Source of the DNA: AV40 sp963817335
Lineage (GTDB): Bacteria; Verrucomicrobiota; Verrucomicrobiia; Chthoniobacterales; UBA10450
DNA length: 64,000 nucleotides
Direction: 5' to 3'
NCBI GenBank assembly: GCA_963817335.1
Contig: CAWFNX010000001.1
Span: 1,054,001-1,118,000, forward strand
Shown: one piece after another, positions 7,544-15,706 of the stretch
Numbering within the stretch: the first letter of the stretch is position 1
How the letters are laid out: each line of letters begins with the position of its first letter
Notes under the pieces: generated by a model
What the model was told of the DNA's origin: nothing
Seen by the model: the letters and a program-made list of their open reading frames with translations, nothing else
The model's database searches: none
Made by a program: the position numbers and the translations under genes

Positions 7544-9400
7544 ATGTCTCGCATCCGATTATTGCCCGAAACCGTGGCCAGCCAGGTCGCGGCCGGCGAA
7601 GTGGTCGAACGGCCGGCCTCGGTTGTAAAAGAGCTGGTCGAAAACAGCATCGACGCCGGGGCTCATAAAATCGACGTCTTGATTCGCCGGGGCGGGATCT
7701 CGTTCATGCGCGTCATTGATGACGGTTGCGGAATGGATCGGGACGACGCGTTGCTTTCGCTGGAGCGCCATGCCACCAGCAAAATCCGGTCGGCTGCCGA
7801 CCTCGAAGCGGTGGCCACGCTTGGTTTTCGCGGCGAAGCGTTGCCCAGCATCGCCAGCGTGTCGCGTTTTCGCCTAACGACTCGAGAACCCGACGCCGTT
7901 GCCGGAACTGAGATTGTCGTCAACGGCGGCAAAATAGATGTCGTCCGCGATGGCGGCGAAGCTCCCGGCACCCAGGTAGAGGTGCGCTCGCTTTTTTACA
8001 ACGTCCCGGCGCGCCGCAAATTTTTGCGCGCGGAAAACACCGAAAGCCGGAACATCGAGCACCAGTTGCATTTGCAGGCGATCGGTCACGCCCAGATCGC
8101 GTTTACGTTTGCGCGGGACGATCGAATGATTTTCCAGCTCCCGGTCACCGCAACCCTGGCTGATCGAATCCGCGATCTTTATGGAAACGAATTGCTCACT
8201 CAGCTTCTTCCCGTCGAAAGCTCCAAGTCATCCGCGGCTCGAATTAGCGGATTGATTGGACGCGCCGGTCTCAGCCGGCAGACCCGTTCGCAGCAGTTGG
8301 TTTTTGTGAACGGCCGCGCCATCGAAAGCCCGCTCCTGACCGGTGCGATTCGAGAAGGTTATCACACCGCTCTGATGAAGGGACAGTACCCGGTCACCTT
8401 TTTGTTTCTCGAAGTCGATCCCGGCGCAGTTGACGTGAACGTTCATCCCGCCAAACGCGAAGTCCGATTTCGTGATCCAAGCGCAGTTCGCGAAGCGATC
8501 GTCCGCGCCCTCCAGGAAACGCTGGCAGGCGGTCGCGCGGATTGGCGGCAAAAATTTCGCGCGCCGGTTACACCCGGTGAAGGAGCGATTGGAGTTAATC
8601 CCCAGAGTGCCGAAGAGCTTTCGTCTCAAACCGAAAAGGGCGGCAGTCCTCCCTGTGAGCTACCGCAATTCGAGAGAGAATTCGGATTGCGCGGCGAGCG
8701 CTCGATTGAATTCACCCCAACTGCGGCCGCACCCGGTTATTCAGGTAGCGGCGGTTCACCGAACCGCCACCAGGCGATTGAGGTCAATCGCCCCTACCAA
8801 GAATCGGCGTCACCCGCGCAGCAGCAATTTCAAATCATCGGTATCCTCAACAAACTCTACGTGTTGATGGAAAACGCCGACGGCCTGGTCCTGGTCGATC
8901 AACACGCCGCCCACGAGCGGATCTTGTTCGAGGAATTGCGACGACGAATGGAAGAGCAGGGGGTCCCATCGCAGAAACTTCTGATCACCCAAACGTTTGA
9001 ACTGTCCCCCCGCGACGCCGACTGGATCGAACAAAATGTCTCCGTGCTGCAGAAAATGGGAATCGGGATCGAAAGCTTCGGACCAAATACATTTAAGATC
9101 GACAGCCTTCCGGGCTTTCTTAACGTGACCGACGGCGCCCAGTTTATGCGCAAAGTGATCGACGATCTCAAGGGCGCGAGCGATCGGAGTTCGCCGTTGC
9201 GTTTGGGCGAGGACATGATCGCAAAAACGGTTTGTCGTCACGCGGTGAAGGCGAACGATCCGCTGCGATATTTGGAAGTCGAAAAGCTGATTCAAGACCT
9301 ACTCGGTTGCGAGTTGCCCTACTGCTGCCCACACGGCCGCCCGACCATGATCCAGATTTCAAATGCCGAGCTCGAAAAGAAGTTCGGTCGGAAAGTCTAG
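7544..9400 (+). CDS. mutL: DNA mismatch repair protein MutL
   Basis: A 618-residue GHKL ATPase and nicking endonuclease that couples MutS recognition to strand removal. N-terminal ATPase motifs are ELVENSIDAGA, DDGCGMD and GFRGEALPSIASVS. The C-terminal domain has the endonuclease motif DQHAAHERILFE (DQHA-x2-E-x4-E) plus CPHGRPT, so it is the nicking type found in bacteria lacking MutH. The linker at about residues 400-419 is encoded by an in-frame GTAG-REP element; the frame stays open and both domains look intact. The gene stands alone between octamer arrays; mutS is not in the window. Confidence 0.96.
   Translation: MSRIRLLPETVASQVAAGEVVERPASVVKELVENSIDAGAHKIDVLIRRGGISFMRVIDDGCGMDRDDALLSLERHATSKIRSAADLEAVATLGFRGEALPSIASVSRFRLTTREPDAVAGTEIVVNGGKIDVVRDGGEAPGTQVEVRSLFYNVPARRKFLRAENTESRNIEHQLHLQAIGHAQIAFTFARDDRMIFQLPVTATLADRIRDLYGNELLTQLLPVESSKSSAARISGLIGRAGLSRQTRSQQLVFVNGRAIESPLLTGAIREGYHTALMKGQYPVTFLFLEVDPGAVDVNVHPAKREVRFRDPSAVREAIVRALQETLAGGRADWRQKFRAPVTPGEGAIGVNPQSAEELSSQTEKGGSPPCELPQFEREFGLRGERSIEFTPTAAAPGYSGSGGSPNRHQAIEVNRPYQESASPAQQQFQIIGILNKLYVLMENADGLVLVDQHAAHERILFEELRRRMEEQGVPSQKLLITQTFELSPRDADWIEQNVSVLQKMGIGIESFGPNTFKIDSLPGFLNVTDGAQFMRKVIDDLKGASDRSSPLRLGEDMIAKTVCRHAVKANDPLRYLEVEKLIQDLLGCELPYCCPHGRPTMIQISNAELEKKFGRKV
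8744..8798. repeat. GTAG-REP doublet inside the mutL coding region
   Basis: GGTAGCGGCGGTTC / GAACCGCC forms the first hairpin, then GGCGATTGA / TCAATCGCC the second, ending in CTACC. It is almost the same element as the intergenic ones at 49736-49790 and 61125-61177. It encodes linker residues of MutL without breaking the frame. Confidence 0.85.
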
Positions 9401-9403
9401 AAG

Positions 9404-9503
9404 AGGTTGAGCAGTTGAGCAGTTGAGAGTTGAGCAGTTGAGAAGTTGAGAAGTTGAGAAGTTGAGAAGTCGAGCCGTTGAGGCATCGCGGCATTGAGGC
9501 ATT
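9404..9503. repeat. GTTGAGNN octamer array downstream of mutL
   Basis: About a dozen eight-base units with constant GTTGAG and two variable bases run without interruption, degrading towards the right end into ATTGAGGC forms. No facing inverted array follows here, unlike at most other loci. Antisense translation gives the STSQLLN-type low-complexity peptides that can mislead gene callers. Confidence 0.8.
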
Positions 9504-9542
9504 TAGGGATCATGGGTGCGGAAGTGCATCGATATCCGATTG

Positions 9543-9569
9543 AACTTGAATGCATTTTGCATTCAAGTT
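9543..9569. promoter_or_regulatory. palindromic operator overlapping a candidate leaderless promoter
   Basis: A perfect palindrome with 12-base arms (AACTTGAATGCA, TTT loop, TGCATTCAAGTT). A TTGAAT -35-like hexamer at 9546-9551, a 17-base spacer and TATAGA at 9569-9574 put the expected transcription start at the ATG of the winged-helix gene (9582), with essentially no leader. Binding of the gene product here would block its own promoter; that autoregulation is inferred. Confidence 0.65.
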
Positions 9570-9581
9570 ATAGATCCATAA

Positions 9582-9995
9582 ATGCAAGCAACGAAAACAT
9601 TTTTGGAAGTTTTGTTTCCGAAAGCCCGAGCAGAGATCTTCAGACTGCTCTTTGGAAGCAAGAGACGACCGCGTTATGTTCGCGAGTTAATGGGAGACAG
9701 CGGTTTGGCGCTTCGCACCATCCAGGATGAATTGAAAAGGCTTGGCGCAATTGGGCTTGTTGCCAGTCATTCAGATGGGTTTCATCGATTTTTCGCGGGA
9801 AATGGTGCTCATCCGCTGTTTCATGAAATCACCCGCATCGCGGAAGCGAGCGAGAGATTGCCATCCGCAAGGCATTCGAAATTATTCCGCCGGTCACGAG
9901 CGACCAAGCGGAGAAAGAAGCCGCGAGTCCGGGCAATTCGGCACAAGTCGGATCTAAGCTGGGGCATCGTATCTCAGCGTCGTTCTAAATCTTGA
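9582..9995 (+). CDS. small winged-helix DNA-binding protein
   Basis: About 137 residues as read. Residues 1-75 form a winged-helix domain of the kind often found next to nucleotidyltransferase genes (LFPKARAEIFRLLFG, then YVRELMGDSGLALRTIQDELKRLGAIGL, then a wing). No nucleotidyltransferase follows. After about residue 98 the frame becomes unusually Arg/Lys-rich; shifting by one base near 9868 gives a more ordinary tail containing FEIIPPVTSDQ and ending at a TAA at 9986-9988, so a one-base indel is likely. The gene is bracketed by near-identical palindromes, one on its presumed promoter and three at and beyond its 3' end. Confidence 0.75.
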   Translation: MQATKTFLEVLFPKARAEIFRLLFGSKRRPRYVRELMGDSGLALRTIQDELKRLGAIGLVASHSDGFHRFFAGNGAHPLFHEITRIAEASERLPSARHSKLFRRSRATKRRKKPRVRAIRHKSDLSWGIVSQRRSKS

Positions 9996-10123
9996 ATGCA
10001 GAATGCATTCAAGTTATCAGGAATGATCGGGACGATGTTGTTCATCTTGAATGCAAAATGCATTCAAGATACTAGTGCGGGAGCGAATAGTCTTGTTAAA
10101 CTTGAATGCATTTTGCATTCAAG
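9991..10123. repeat. three CTTGAATGCA-N3-TGCATTCAAG palindromes
   Basis: Copies lie at 9991-10013 (loop GAA), 10044-10070 (loop AAA, 12-base perfect arms) and 10101-10123 (loop TTT). The first overlaps the end of the winged-helix gene. In each copy a TTGAAT hexamer is followed, after 17 bases, by a hexamer weakly resembling a -10 box (TATCAG, TACTAG, TTAAAG), as at the upstream copy. Confidence 0.8.
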
Positions 10124-10199
10124 ATTAAAGGAAGATGTCGAAGAAGGGAGCGATGGATGTTAGGAGTCGAGCTGTACCGAGTGTGTTAGAATCAAAAGA

Positions 10200-10231
10200 G
10201 AGTTGAGAAGGTGAGACGTTGAGTAGTTGAG
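10200..10231. repeat. short GTTGAG array abutting the WecG-type gene start
   Basis: Three to four degenerate GTTGAG units end directly at the ATG at 10232, so the untranslated region and any ribosome-binding site of the next gene are made of repeat sequence. I see no good Shine-Dalgarno sequence in it. Confidence 0.6.
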
Positions 10232-11023
10232 ATGACCGCCAATCGCACAATCAAAATTCTTGGAACACCGGTCGCGTGCGTGACTTATGATTCGGCGCTG
10301 GAGATTGTTCAACAGCTCGCGCGCGAACCGCGGCCGACTGCGGTTTGTCCCGCCAACACTCACATTCTGGCCGAAGCCCGCCACGATCCGGATTTCGCGC
10401 GGACCATGGAGAAGTTCGACATGGTGTTACCGGATGGAATGCCGGTAGTTTGGGCGTTGAATTTGCGCGGCGCCGGATTGTCGGATCGGGATCAGGTTTA
10501 CGGCCCGTATTTCACCGAAGCACGCATTGCAAAACATGCCCCGCCCGTGGCGTCATTTTTTCTTCTGGCGACACCGACGAAGTTCTCGAAGCGCTAAAGG
10601 TCGCCGCTACAAGACTTGCAGCCAAACATCGAAATCGTGGGCGCGATCAGCCCTCCGTTTCGCGCCTGGAGCGACGAATCGGACGAAGCGCAATTCGCCG
10701 AGAGACCGACTCAGAAGCCGCGCGAATCCGGATTTTGTTTGGGTCGCCTTGCCGGGCGGGCGAATGGAAAAATGGATCGCCGACAATCAACACCGCTATC
10801 CGCGCGGGGTTTTCTCGCGGTTGGCGACGCGTTCACCTTGCTGAGCGGCCGGCGGCCGTTTGCGCCGAAATGGATGCAACGGCTCGGCCTGACCTGGCTC
10901 TATCGGATGATGGCCGAGCCGCGGCGTTTGGGGCCTCGTTACCTCCGGTACAACTCGTTGTTTGTTTATTACCTCCTGCGCGATTGGCTCCTGGGCCATC
11001 CACCGGCCGGTCGCGTCGAGTAA
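10232..11023 (+). pseudogene. WecG/TagA-type glycosyltransferase, multiply frameshifted
   Basis: The GT26 family transfers ManNAc(A) or a similar sugar to an undecaprenyl-linked acceptor. The N-terminal part is intact to about 10520 (CPANTHILAEARHDPDF, MVLPDGMPVVWA, QVYGPYF). After that, recognisable family segments are spread over all three frames: DTDEVLEALK, then IEIVGAISPPFRAWSDE, then PDFVWVALPGGRMEKWIADN, then LAVGDAFTLLSGRRPFAPKWMQR. At least four one-base indels are needed to join them, for example a missing G near 10568 and a missing C near 10815. Either a decayed gene or a poorly assembled patch; the original domain order is complete. Confidence 0.8.
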
Positions 11024-11100
11024 GGCGTGCAATTTGCTCCGGGTTGAAGCCGGGCCCTTTCCCGGTAAAGTGCCGGACTTCGATTGGGCGACTGAGGAAA

Positions 11101-12091
11101 ATGAAATCTGAAAAAATCGTAGTGTGCGGCGGCGGCGGCTTTATCGGCGGCCATTTGGTGGCGGATCTTCTTCGCCAGGGTAAAAAGGTTCGCTCGGTCG
11201 ATGTGAAACCGTTTTCGGAATGGTTCCAAATGTTCCCGGAAGCGGAAAACCTGGAGCTCGATCTCCGGGAACAAGGAAAGTTGCGAGCGCGCCGTCGCAG
11301 GTGTCGATCTCGTTTACAATCTCGCCGCGGACATGGGCGGGATGGGTTTCATCGAAAACAACAAAGCGCTCTGCATGTTGAGCGTGTTGATTAATACCCA
11401 TCTGCTGATGGCGGCCAAGGACGCCGGCGTGAAGCGTTTCTTCTACGCATCATCGGCCTGCGTTTATGCCGCGGACAAGCAAACCGATCCGAACGTCACC
11501 GCGCTGAAGGAAGAAGATGCGTATCCGGCGATGCCCGAAGACGGTTATGGCTGGGAAAAATTATTCTCCGAGCGGATGTGCCGTCATTTCCGCGAAGATT
11601 TTGGAATGGTCACCCGGGTTGCGCGTTTTCACAACGTTTACGGTCCGCACGGCACTTACGACGGCGGCCGCGAAAAAGCGCCGGCGGCGATTTGTCGCAA
11701 GGTGATTGAGGCAAAACTTTCCGGAAAACACGAGATCGAGATCTGGGGCGACGGAAAACAGACCCGCAGCTTTCAATGGATCGACGATTGCGTGAAAGGC
11801 ACCCAGATGATCATGAACGGCGATTGCGTCGAGCCGCTAAATCTGGGCAGCAGCGAGTTGGTTACAATTAATCAACTGGTCGACATTGTGGAAGACATCG
11901 CCGGATTGAAACTCAAGCGTCGCTACAATCTTTCGGCGCCGAAAGGTGTGAACGGCCGCAACAGCGACAACACCCTGATCCAAAAAGTTTTTGGCTGGGA
12001 ACCGTCGACGAAATTGCGCGACGGTCTCGAGCGCACTTACGCCTGGATTTACGATCAGATGACCAGTGCGAAACAGTTGCAGCGCGTTTAG
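11101..12091 (+). CDS. GDP-mannose 3,5-epimerase-like SDR enzyme (one frameshift)
   Basis: An extended short-chain dehydrogenase/reductase with N-terminal VVCGGGGFIGGHL, AADMGGMGFI, YASSACVY, the catalytic YGWEK, and RFHNVYGPHGTYDGGREKAP, a set that matches plant GDP-mannose 3,5-epimerases closely (GDP-mannose to GDP-L-galactose or GDP-L-gulose). C-terminal GRNSDNTLIQKVFGWEP also fits. The frame shifts by one base at about 11275-11285: the N-terminal part is read from 11101 and the rest from the frame containing the ATG at 11333, joined through CERAVAGVDLVYNLAADMGG. Otherwise full length, so a sequencing error is quite possible. Confidence 0.82.
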
Positions 12092-12108
12092 CGAATAGCT
12101 GCAACAAG

Positions 12109-12762
12109 TTATGTAGATGACGCAGATCTAAATGCGATGAAACTTTTTGTCAGGCCAGCAAAACATTCCTTTTGGATTTCGCAATCAGGAAAAAGTTGCT
12201 CGAATTCGGCTTTTGATAAGAGACGGACCTCCCGAAAATGTTGTTCTATTTCTTCGCTCGTGGGTTTTCCAACGATGGCCCAAGGTGTCAATCGAATGAG
12301 CCTACGTTGCAGTACTTGTGGTAGATAATGGATAAAAGGCGCCATAAGATGTGGCTCAATAAAGAAGCCGCGCGCGGGCGTTTGAATCCAGAGTGCTTTG
12401 CCCACGCGCCGCGCTTCCCGTGCGAACGCCCGTTGTCTTTCCAACGTTCCTACATGTTCGATCACGCTATTCGAGAAAACGACATCGAACGACTTGTCAG
12501 GATACGGAAGGTTACAACCGTCCCCGACGGCGACGCGTATCCGCGCGGAGGCTTGATTTGGCGGAGGAACGGGATGGAGATTCAACGTCGTAACGTCGGA
12601 GTTGATGGACACGGTTTCCCAATTTCCCGGATAGCCGCCAACATCCAAGATAGTCATAGCGGCCGTTGGGTGCATCGCTTGCAGAAAGCGCTTCATTCTT
12701 CTCTTTCGAAAAAACGGCGAAACTGCTCCGTAAATTTTATGGACCGCGGCCCTCATGCTCAT
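12109..12762 (-). CDS. class I SAM-dependent methyltransferase
   Basis: A 217-residue Methyltransf_11-like enzyme. Motif I is MTILDVGGYPGNWE, the acidic ribose-binding motif lies in TTLNLHPV, and motif IV/post-I is SFDVVFSNSVIEHVG. Placement in the polysaccharide locus, convergent with the epimerase gene, suggests a sugar or glycan methyltransferase, but the acceptor is unknown. Confidence 0.8.
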   Translation of the reverse strand: MSMRAAVHKIYGAVSPFFRKRRMKRFLQAMHPTAAMTILDVGGYPGNWETVSINSDVTTLNLHPVPPPNQASARIRVAVGDGCNLPYPDKSFDVVFSNSVIEHVGTLERQRAFAREARRVGKALWIQTPARGFFIEPHLMAPFIHYLPQVLQRRLIRLTPWAIVGKPTSEEIEQHFREVRLLSKAEFEQLFPDCEIQKECFAGLTKSFIAFRSASST

Positions 12763-12859
12763 TCGAGCTTACAATCTGTTTGGGTGAATGCCTAGGCATG
12801 TTGATGGCCGGTAGTGTCTTCTTTGTGCGCATTGTGATGAAGCGTCACCGATAGGGAAA

Positions 12860-13790
12860 ATGGGAAATGGTCTCTTAAAATCCGTTCGAGTTTCCTATGG
12901 ATCTTGGGTCTTGATCCTTACGATCTTCGGGACGCTGATTTATTTCTTCGGCGTCGTGCCGTTGTTTATCCGTGGAATATTTATTCACGGCGCAAGCTCG
13001 GTTTTCGCTTGGGCGTGGCAGGCATGGAACCCAGGGGCGAACCAGGAGCATTCCAAAGTGGTTCCGCTAGTTTTTCTTTGGTTGATCTTTTACCACCGCA
13101 AAGAGATTGCCGCGGCGCCAAAAGAAGGTTCGAACGCCGGTTTGTTCTTCATCGGGTATTGGCATTCTCTTGTTTGTTCTCGGCGCGCGTTGCCTTCAAC
13201 CGCGGCTAGCGCTCGGCTCGCTGCCGTTTCTGATTTACGGCGGCGTCTTTTATCTTTGGGGAAAACAGGTTGCGCGAATCATTCTTTTTCCGTGCGCATT
13301 CCTGATCTTCCTGATTCCGTTTGGCGCTGTCGAACAAGCTACGTTTCGGCTGCAATTCGTCATCACGTCGGCAATCGGGTTTTTGAGCAAGTTGGTCGGA
13401 CTTCAGATCGACGCAGTGGGAACAACGCTAACCGCCACCGACGGAAGATTTAATTTCATGATCGCGGAAGGCTGCAGTGGAATTCGATCACTTACGGCGA
13501 TGGCAATGATCACCGCGATTTTTGTTCATCTAACTCAGGATCGGCTGTGGAAGAAGATTCTTATCTTCGTTTTCTCGATTGTCTTTGCCGTCGTCGGCAA
13601 TATTGGCCGTCTTTTCACCGTCGTTCTGGTCGCGAAGTTTATCGACCCGAAGTTGGCCGCCGGAATTTATCATGATTACTCCGGCTTTTTCTTTTTCCCA
13701 ATCGCGTTGCTGGCGATGTACTTGTTCAGCAAGGTCGTGAACTGGGGTACGACCAACAAACTGCGCACAGAAACGGCCGAGCCAGCATGA
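12860..13790 (+). CDS. exosortase (one frameshift near 13152)
   Basis: A multi-pass transpeptidase-like membrane protease that in Gram-negatives cleaves PEP-CTERM tails during export or anchoring. The catalytic segment AEGCSGIRSLTAM (Cys), the GNIGRLF arginine region and the HDYSGFFFF histidine are all present. The frame breaks at about 13150: dropping one G from the GGG run in ATCGGGTATTGG restores FFIGIGILLFVLGARCL and gives about 310 residues with some eight membrane helices. The next gene overlaps its stop by four bases. No PEP-CTERM substrate gene was seen in the window. Confidence 0.82.
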
Positions 13791-14476
13791 GTTTCAAACG
13801 ACTGGCAACTTTAGAAGTCGTCCTGCTGTTTGGACTCGGATCGGTTTTTCTTTTGCCGAAGAAAATCGAGATTCAGCCTGCGGCGATTGATCTCGCACTG
13901 CCGAGCTTTGTCGGCGACTGGTACGGCGCAGATCAACCGGTCTCGCAAGGCGAACGGGATAGCCTCGGACCGGATACTCAATTCGTCAGAAAACTTTATA
14001 CGAACGCGCGCGGCGACCAGATTTTTGTGTCGATCGTATTTTCGGGGCCGGACATGAGTACGAGCATTCACCGACCGGAACGTTGTTTGCCCGCGCAAGG
14101 CTGGACGATCGCAGATAGCCGTATCGCGGAGATTCCAATCGATAACAAAACTCTGAAAGCCACTCGGCTTCATGACGTCAGAAGTTTTCGTGATAGCAAT
14201 GGAGAGTTGGTCAACGTTTACGCCCTTAATTACTACTGGTTTGTCGGCCACAGCGACCGAACCCCTTCACACTATGAGCGCACGTGGATCGATATCCGGG
14301 ATCGCGTGCTGAAAGGCGAGAATCAGCAATGGGCTTACGTGACCGTCACCAGCACGATTACCAAAGGCCTGCAACCGTTTGGTAAATCGGAGCAGGAGAC
14401 TGACGACCTAATCAGAAATTTCATCCACGAATTAGCTCCCCAACTTGAAAAGCCGATACTTGCGAAAGCAAAGTAG
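13787..14476 (+). CDS. EpsI-family exosortase-associated protein
   Basis: A 229-residue protein with an N-terminal signal anchor (LEVVLLFGLGSVFLL) and the EpsI domain, recognised by the family hallmark HRPERCLPAQGW, the LPSFVGDWYG entry segment and the NYYWFVG strand. EpsI domains accompany exosortases, either fused or as a separate protein; here it is separate and overlaps the exosortase gene by ATGA. Expected to work in the periplasm with the exosortase and polysaccharide machinery; its biochemical role is not settled. Confidence 0.85.
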   Translation: MSFKRLATLEVVLLFGLGSVFLLPKKIEIQPAAIDLALPSFVGDWYGADQPVSQGERDSLGPDTQFVRKLYTNARGDQIFVSIVFSGPDMSTSIHRPERCLPAQGWTIADSRIAEIPIDNKTLKATRLHDVRSFRDSNGELVNVYALNYYWFVGHSDRTPSHYERTWIDIRDRVLKGENQQWAYVTVTSTITKGLQPFGKSEQETDDLIRNFIHELAPQLEKPILAKAK

Positions 14477-14503
14477 ACGTTACCAAGCGACGGCAGATAC
14501 CGA

Positions 14504-15706
14504 TTAATGTTTACGCCGCGCAACGGCAAATTCGACAACTGTGGCAAAGCGCTTTTTCCATTCTTGCTCGCCTGCATTGGCAGCCAGCCATTGCCTGCCC
14601 TTTTTACCCATTTCAATTCCACTGACGGGATCTTGTTCGATCCGTAGCACATCGTTAACAATTTGCTTGATGTCACCGGGCTCGTGAATCAATCCCGTTA
14701 GACCATGCAGTACGATCTCGCCGAGACCTCCGGCGCGCGCTGCCAGGACAGGTTTTGCAAAATCGTAAGCCTCGTAGGCGACAAGTCCTAGTGATTCCAG
14801 GCAAAGTGATGGGGCTATGATTGCCCGAGCGCCCCGAAGAATCTCGAGCTTTGCCTGACCGTGGACAGGGCCCTTAAAATCGACGAGTGGGTTTGCTGCG
14901 GCCACGGTTCGAACCTTTTCTCTAAGCGGGCCATCTCCACAGATTACGAGTTTTGGGCCGTTACTACCTTTCGCCTGCCGGATTAGATCCCAGGCGTCAA
15001 GGAGAGCGAGCACTCCTTTCATTTCTACCAGGCGCCCAAGGTAGATATAATAGTCACCATCCGTATCTGGCTGAACCTCAGCGTGAGGTCTCCAGAAGTG
15101 GCGCAAAGTAAAGATCTCTTCCGCCGGAACCCCTGCGCGGATGAACTGTTCGCGCATGAAGTCGGAAACTGCGATCCATGCCGTGACCGCATCGAACCAG
15201 CGCAAGAGGTGCGCAATAGTGAGCACCGTGGCGAACCACGCTGTTTTGACGCGCGAATTCTGCCACGAACCGCGCTTAATCTCGGTCAAGTGAGTTCGCA
15301 GCCGCTTGGGAAAGTTCGGGAGGTCGCTGGTGTTTAAATAGCCACTTACGGCCAGCGGCCTAAAGCTATGAATGTATTGAATTAGCGGAATTCTGTTTCG
15401 CTGTGCCTCTCGGTAAATCCCTGCCGAACCGGTCGGGAAAACATTGTGTACGATCCACGCCTGCGCGTTTTCGCGCTCGTGATACTGGCGTAGCTTACGT
15501 AATGACTTCGGATTATAAATCATCCGAATGGCCTGACTCCAGAAGGGAGGCGCATTTGGCCCCGTCCAGTCGGAGCTATCAAAATAGCACGTTGGAAGGT
15601 CTAACGACTTTTCGAGATTAGTTACCCAGGCTTCTTCGCCACCCGGTTCAAGGTAGCGATTGAATATCTGGATAACCGGGCGACCGAGTAAACGCTTCTC
15701 AGTCAC
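14504..15706 (-). CDS. glycosyltransferase family 4
   Basis: A 400-residue GT-B transferase. The N-terminal acceptor domain begins IQIFNRYLEPGGEEAWV; the C-terminal donor domain contains YIYLGRLVEMKGVLALLDAW, LVICGDGPLREKV, PSLCLESLGLVAYEAYDFAKPV (the EX7E motif region) and HGLTGLIHEPGD. I chose the GTG at 15706, which overlaps the stop of the upstream polymerase gene as GTGA and starts at the expected N-terminus; the frame stays open further upstream only across the polymerase gene. Last gene of the minus-strand operon 22590 to 14504. Confidence 0.87.
   Translation of the reverse strand: MTEKRLLGRPVIQIFNRYLEPGGEEAWVTNLEKSLDLPTCYFDSSDWTGPNAPPFWSQAIRMIYNPKSLRKLRQYHERENAQAWIVHNVFPTGSAGIYREAQRNRIPLIQYIHSFRPLAVSGYLNTSDLPNFPKRLRTHLTEIKRGSWQNSRVKTAWFATVLTIAHLLRWFDAVTAWIAVSDFMREQFIRAGVPAEEIFTLRHFWRPHAEVQPDTDGDYYIYLGRLVEMKGVLALLDAWDLIRQAKGSNGPKLVICGDGPLREKVRTVAAANPLVDFKGPVHGQAKLEILRGARAIIAPSLCLESLGLVAYEAYDFAKPVLAARAGGLGEIVLHGLTGLIHEPGDIKQIVNDVLRIEQDPVSGIEMGKKGRQWLAANAGEQEWKKRFATVVEFAVARRKH

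Noticed and set aside
9404..9503. Octamer arrays as CRISPR or as coding sequence (STSQLLN-like peptides)
   Set aside because: Units are eight bases with no spacers of regular length and no cas genes; the open frames are low-complexity translations of the repeat in antisense.
10345..11394. A 349-codon frame spanning the WecG-type and epimerase genes
   Set aside because: It joins fragments of two different families in a frame that fits neither; it results from the frameshifts in both genes.
13140..13160. Phase-variable switch at the exosortase frameshift
   Set aside because: The G run is only three bases long, too short for efficient slippage; an indel error or ordinary mutation is more likely.
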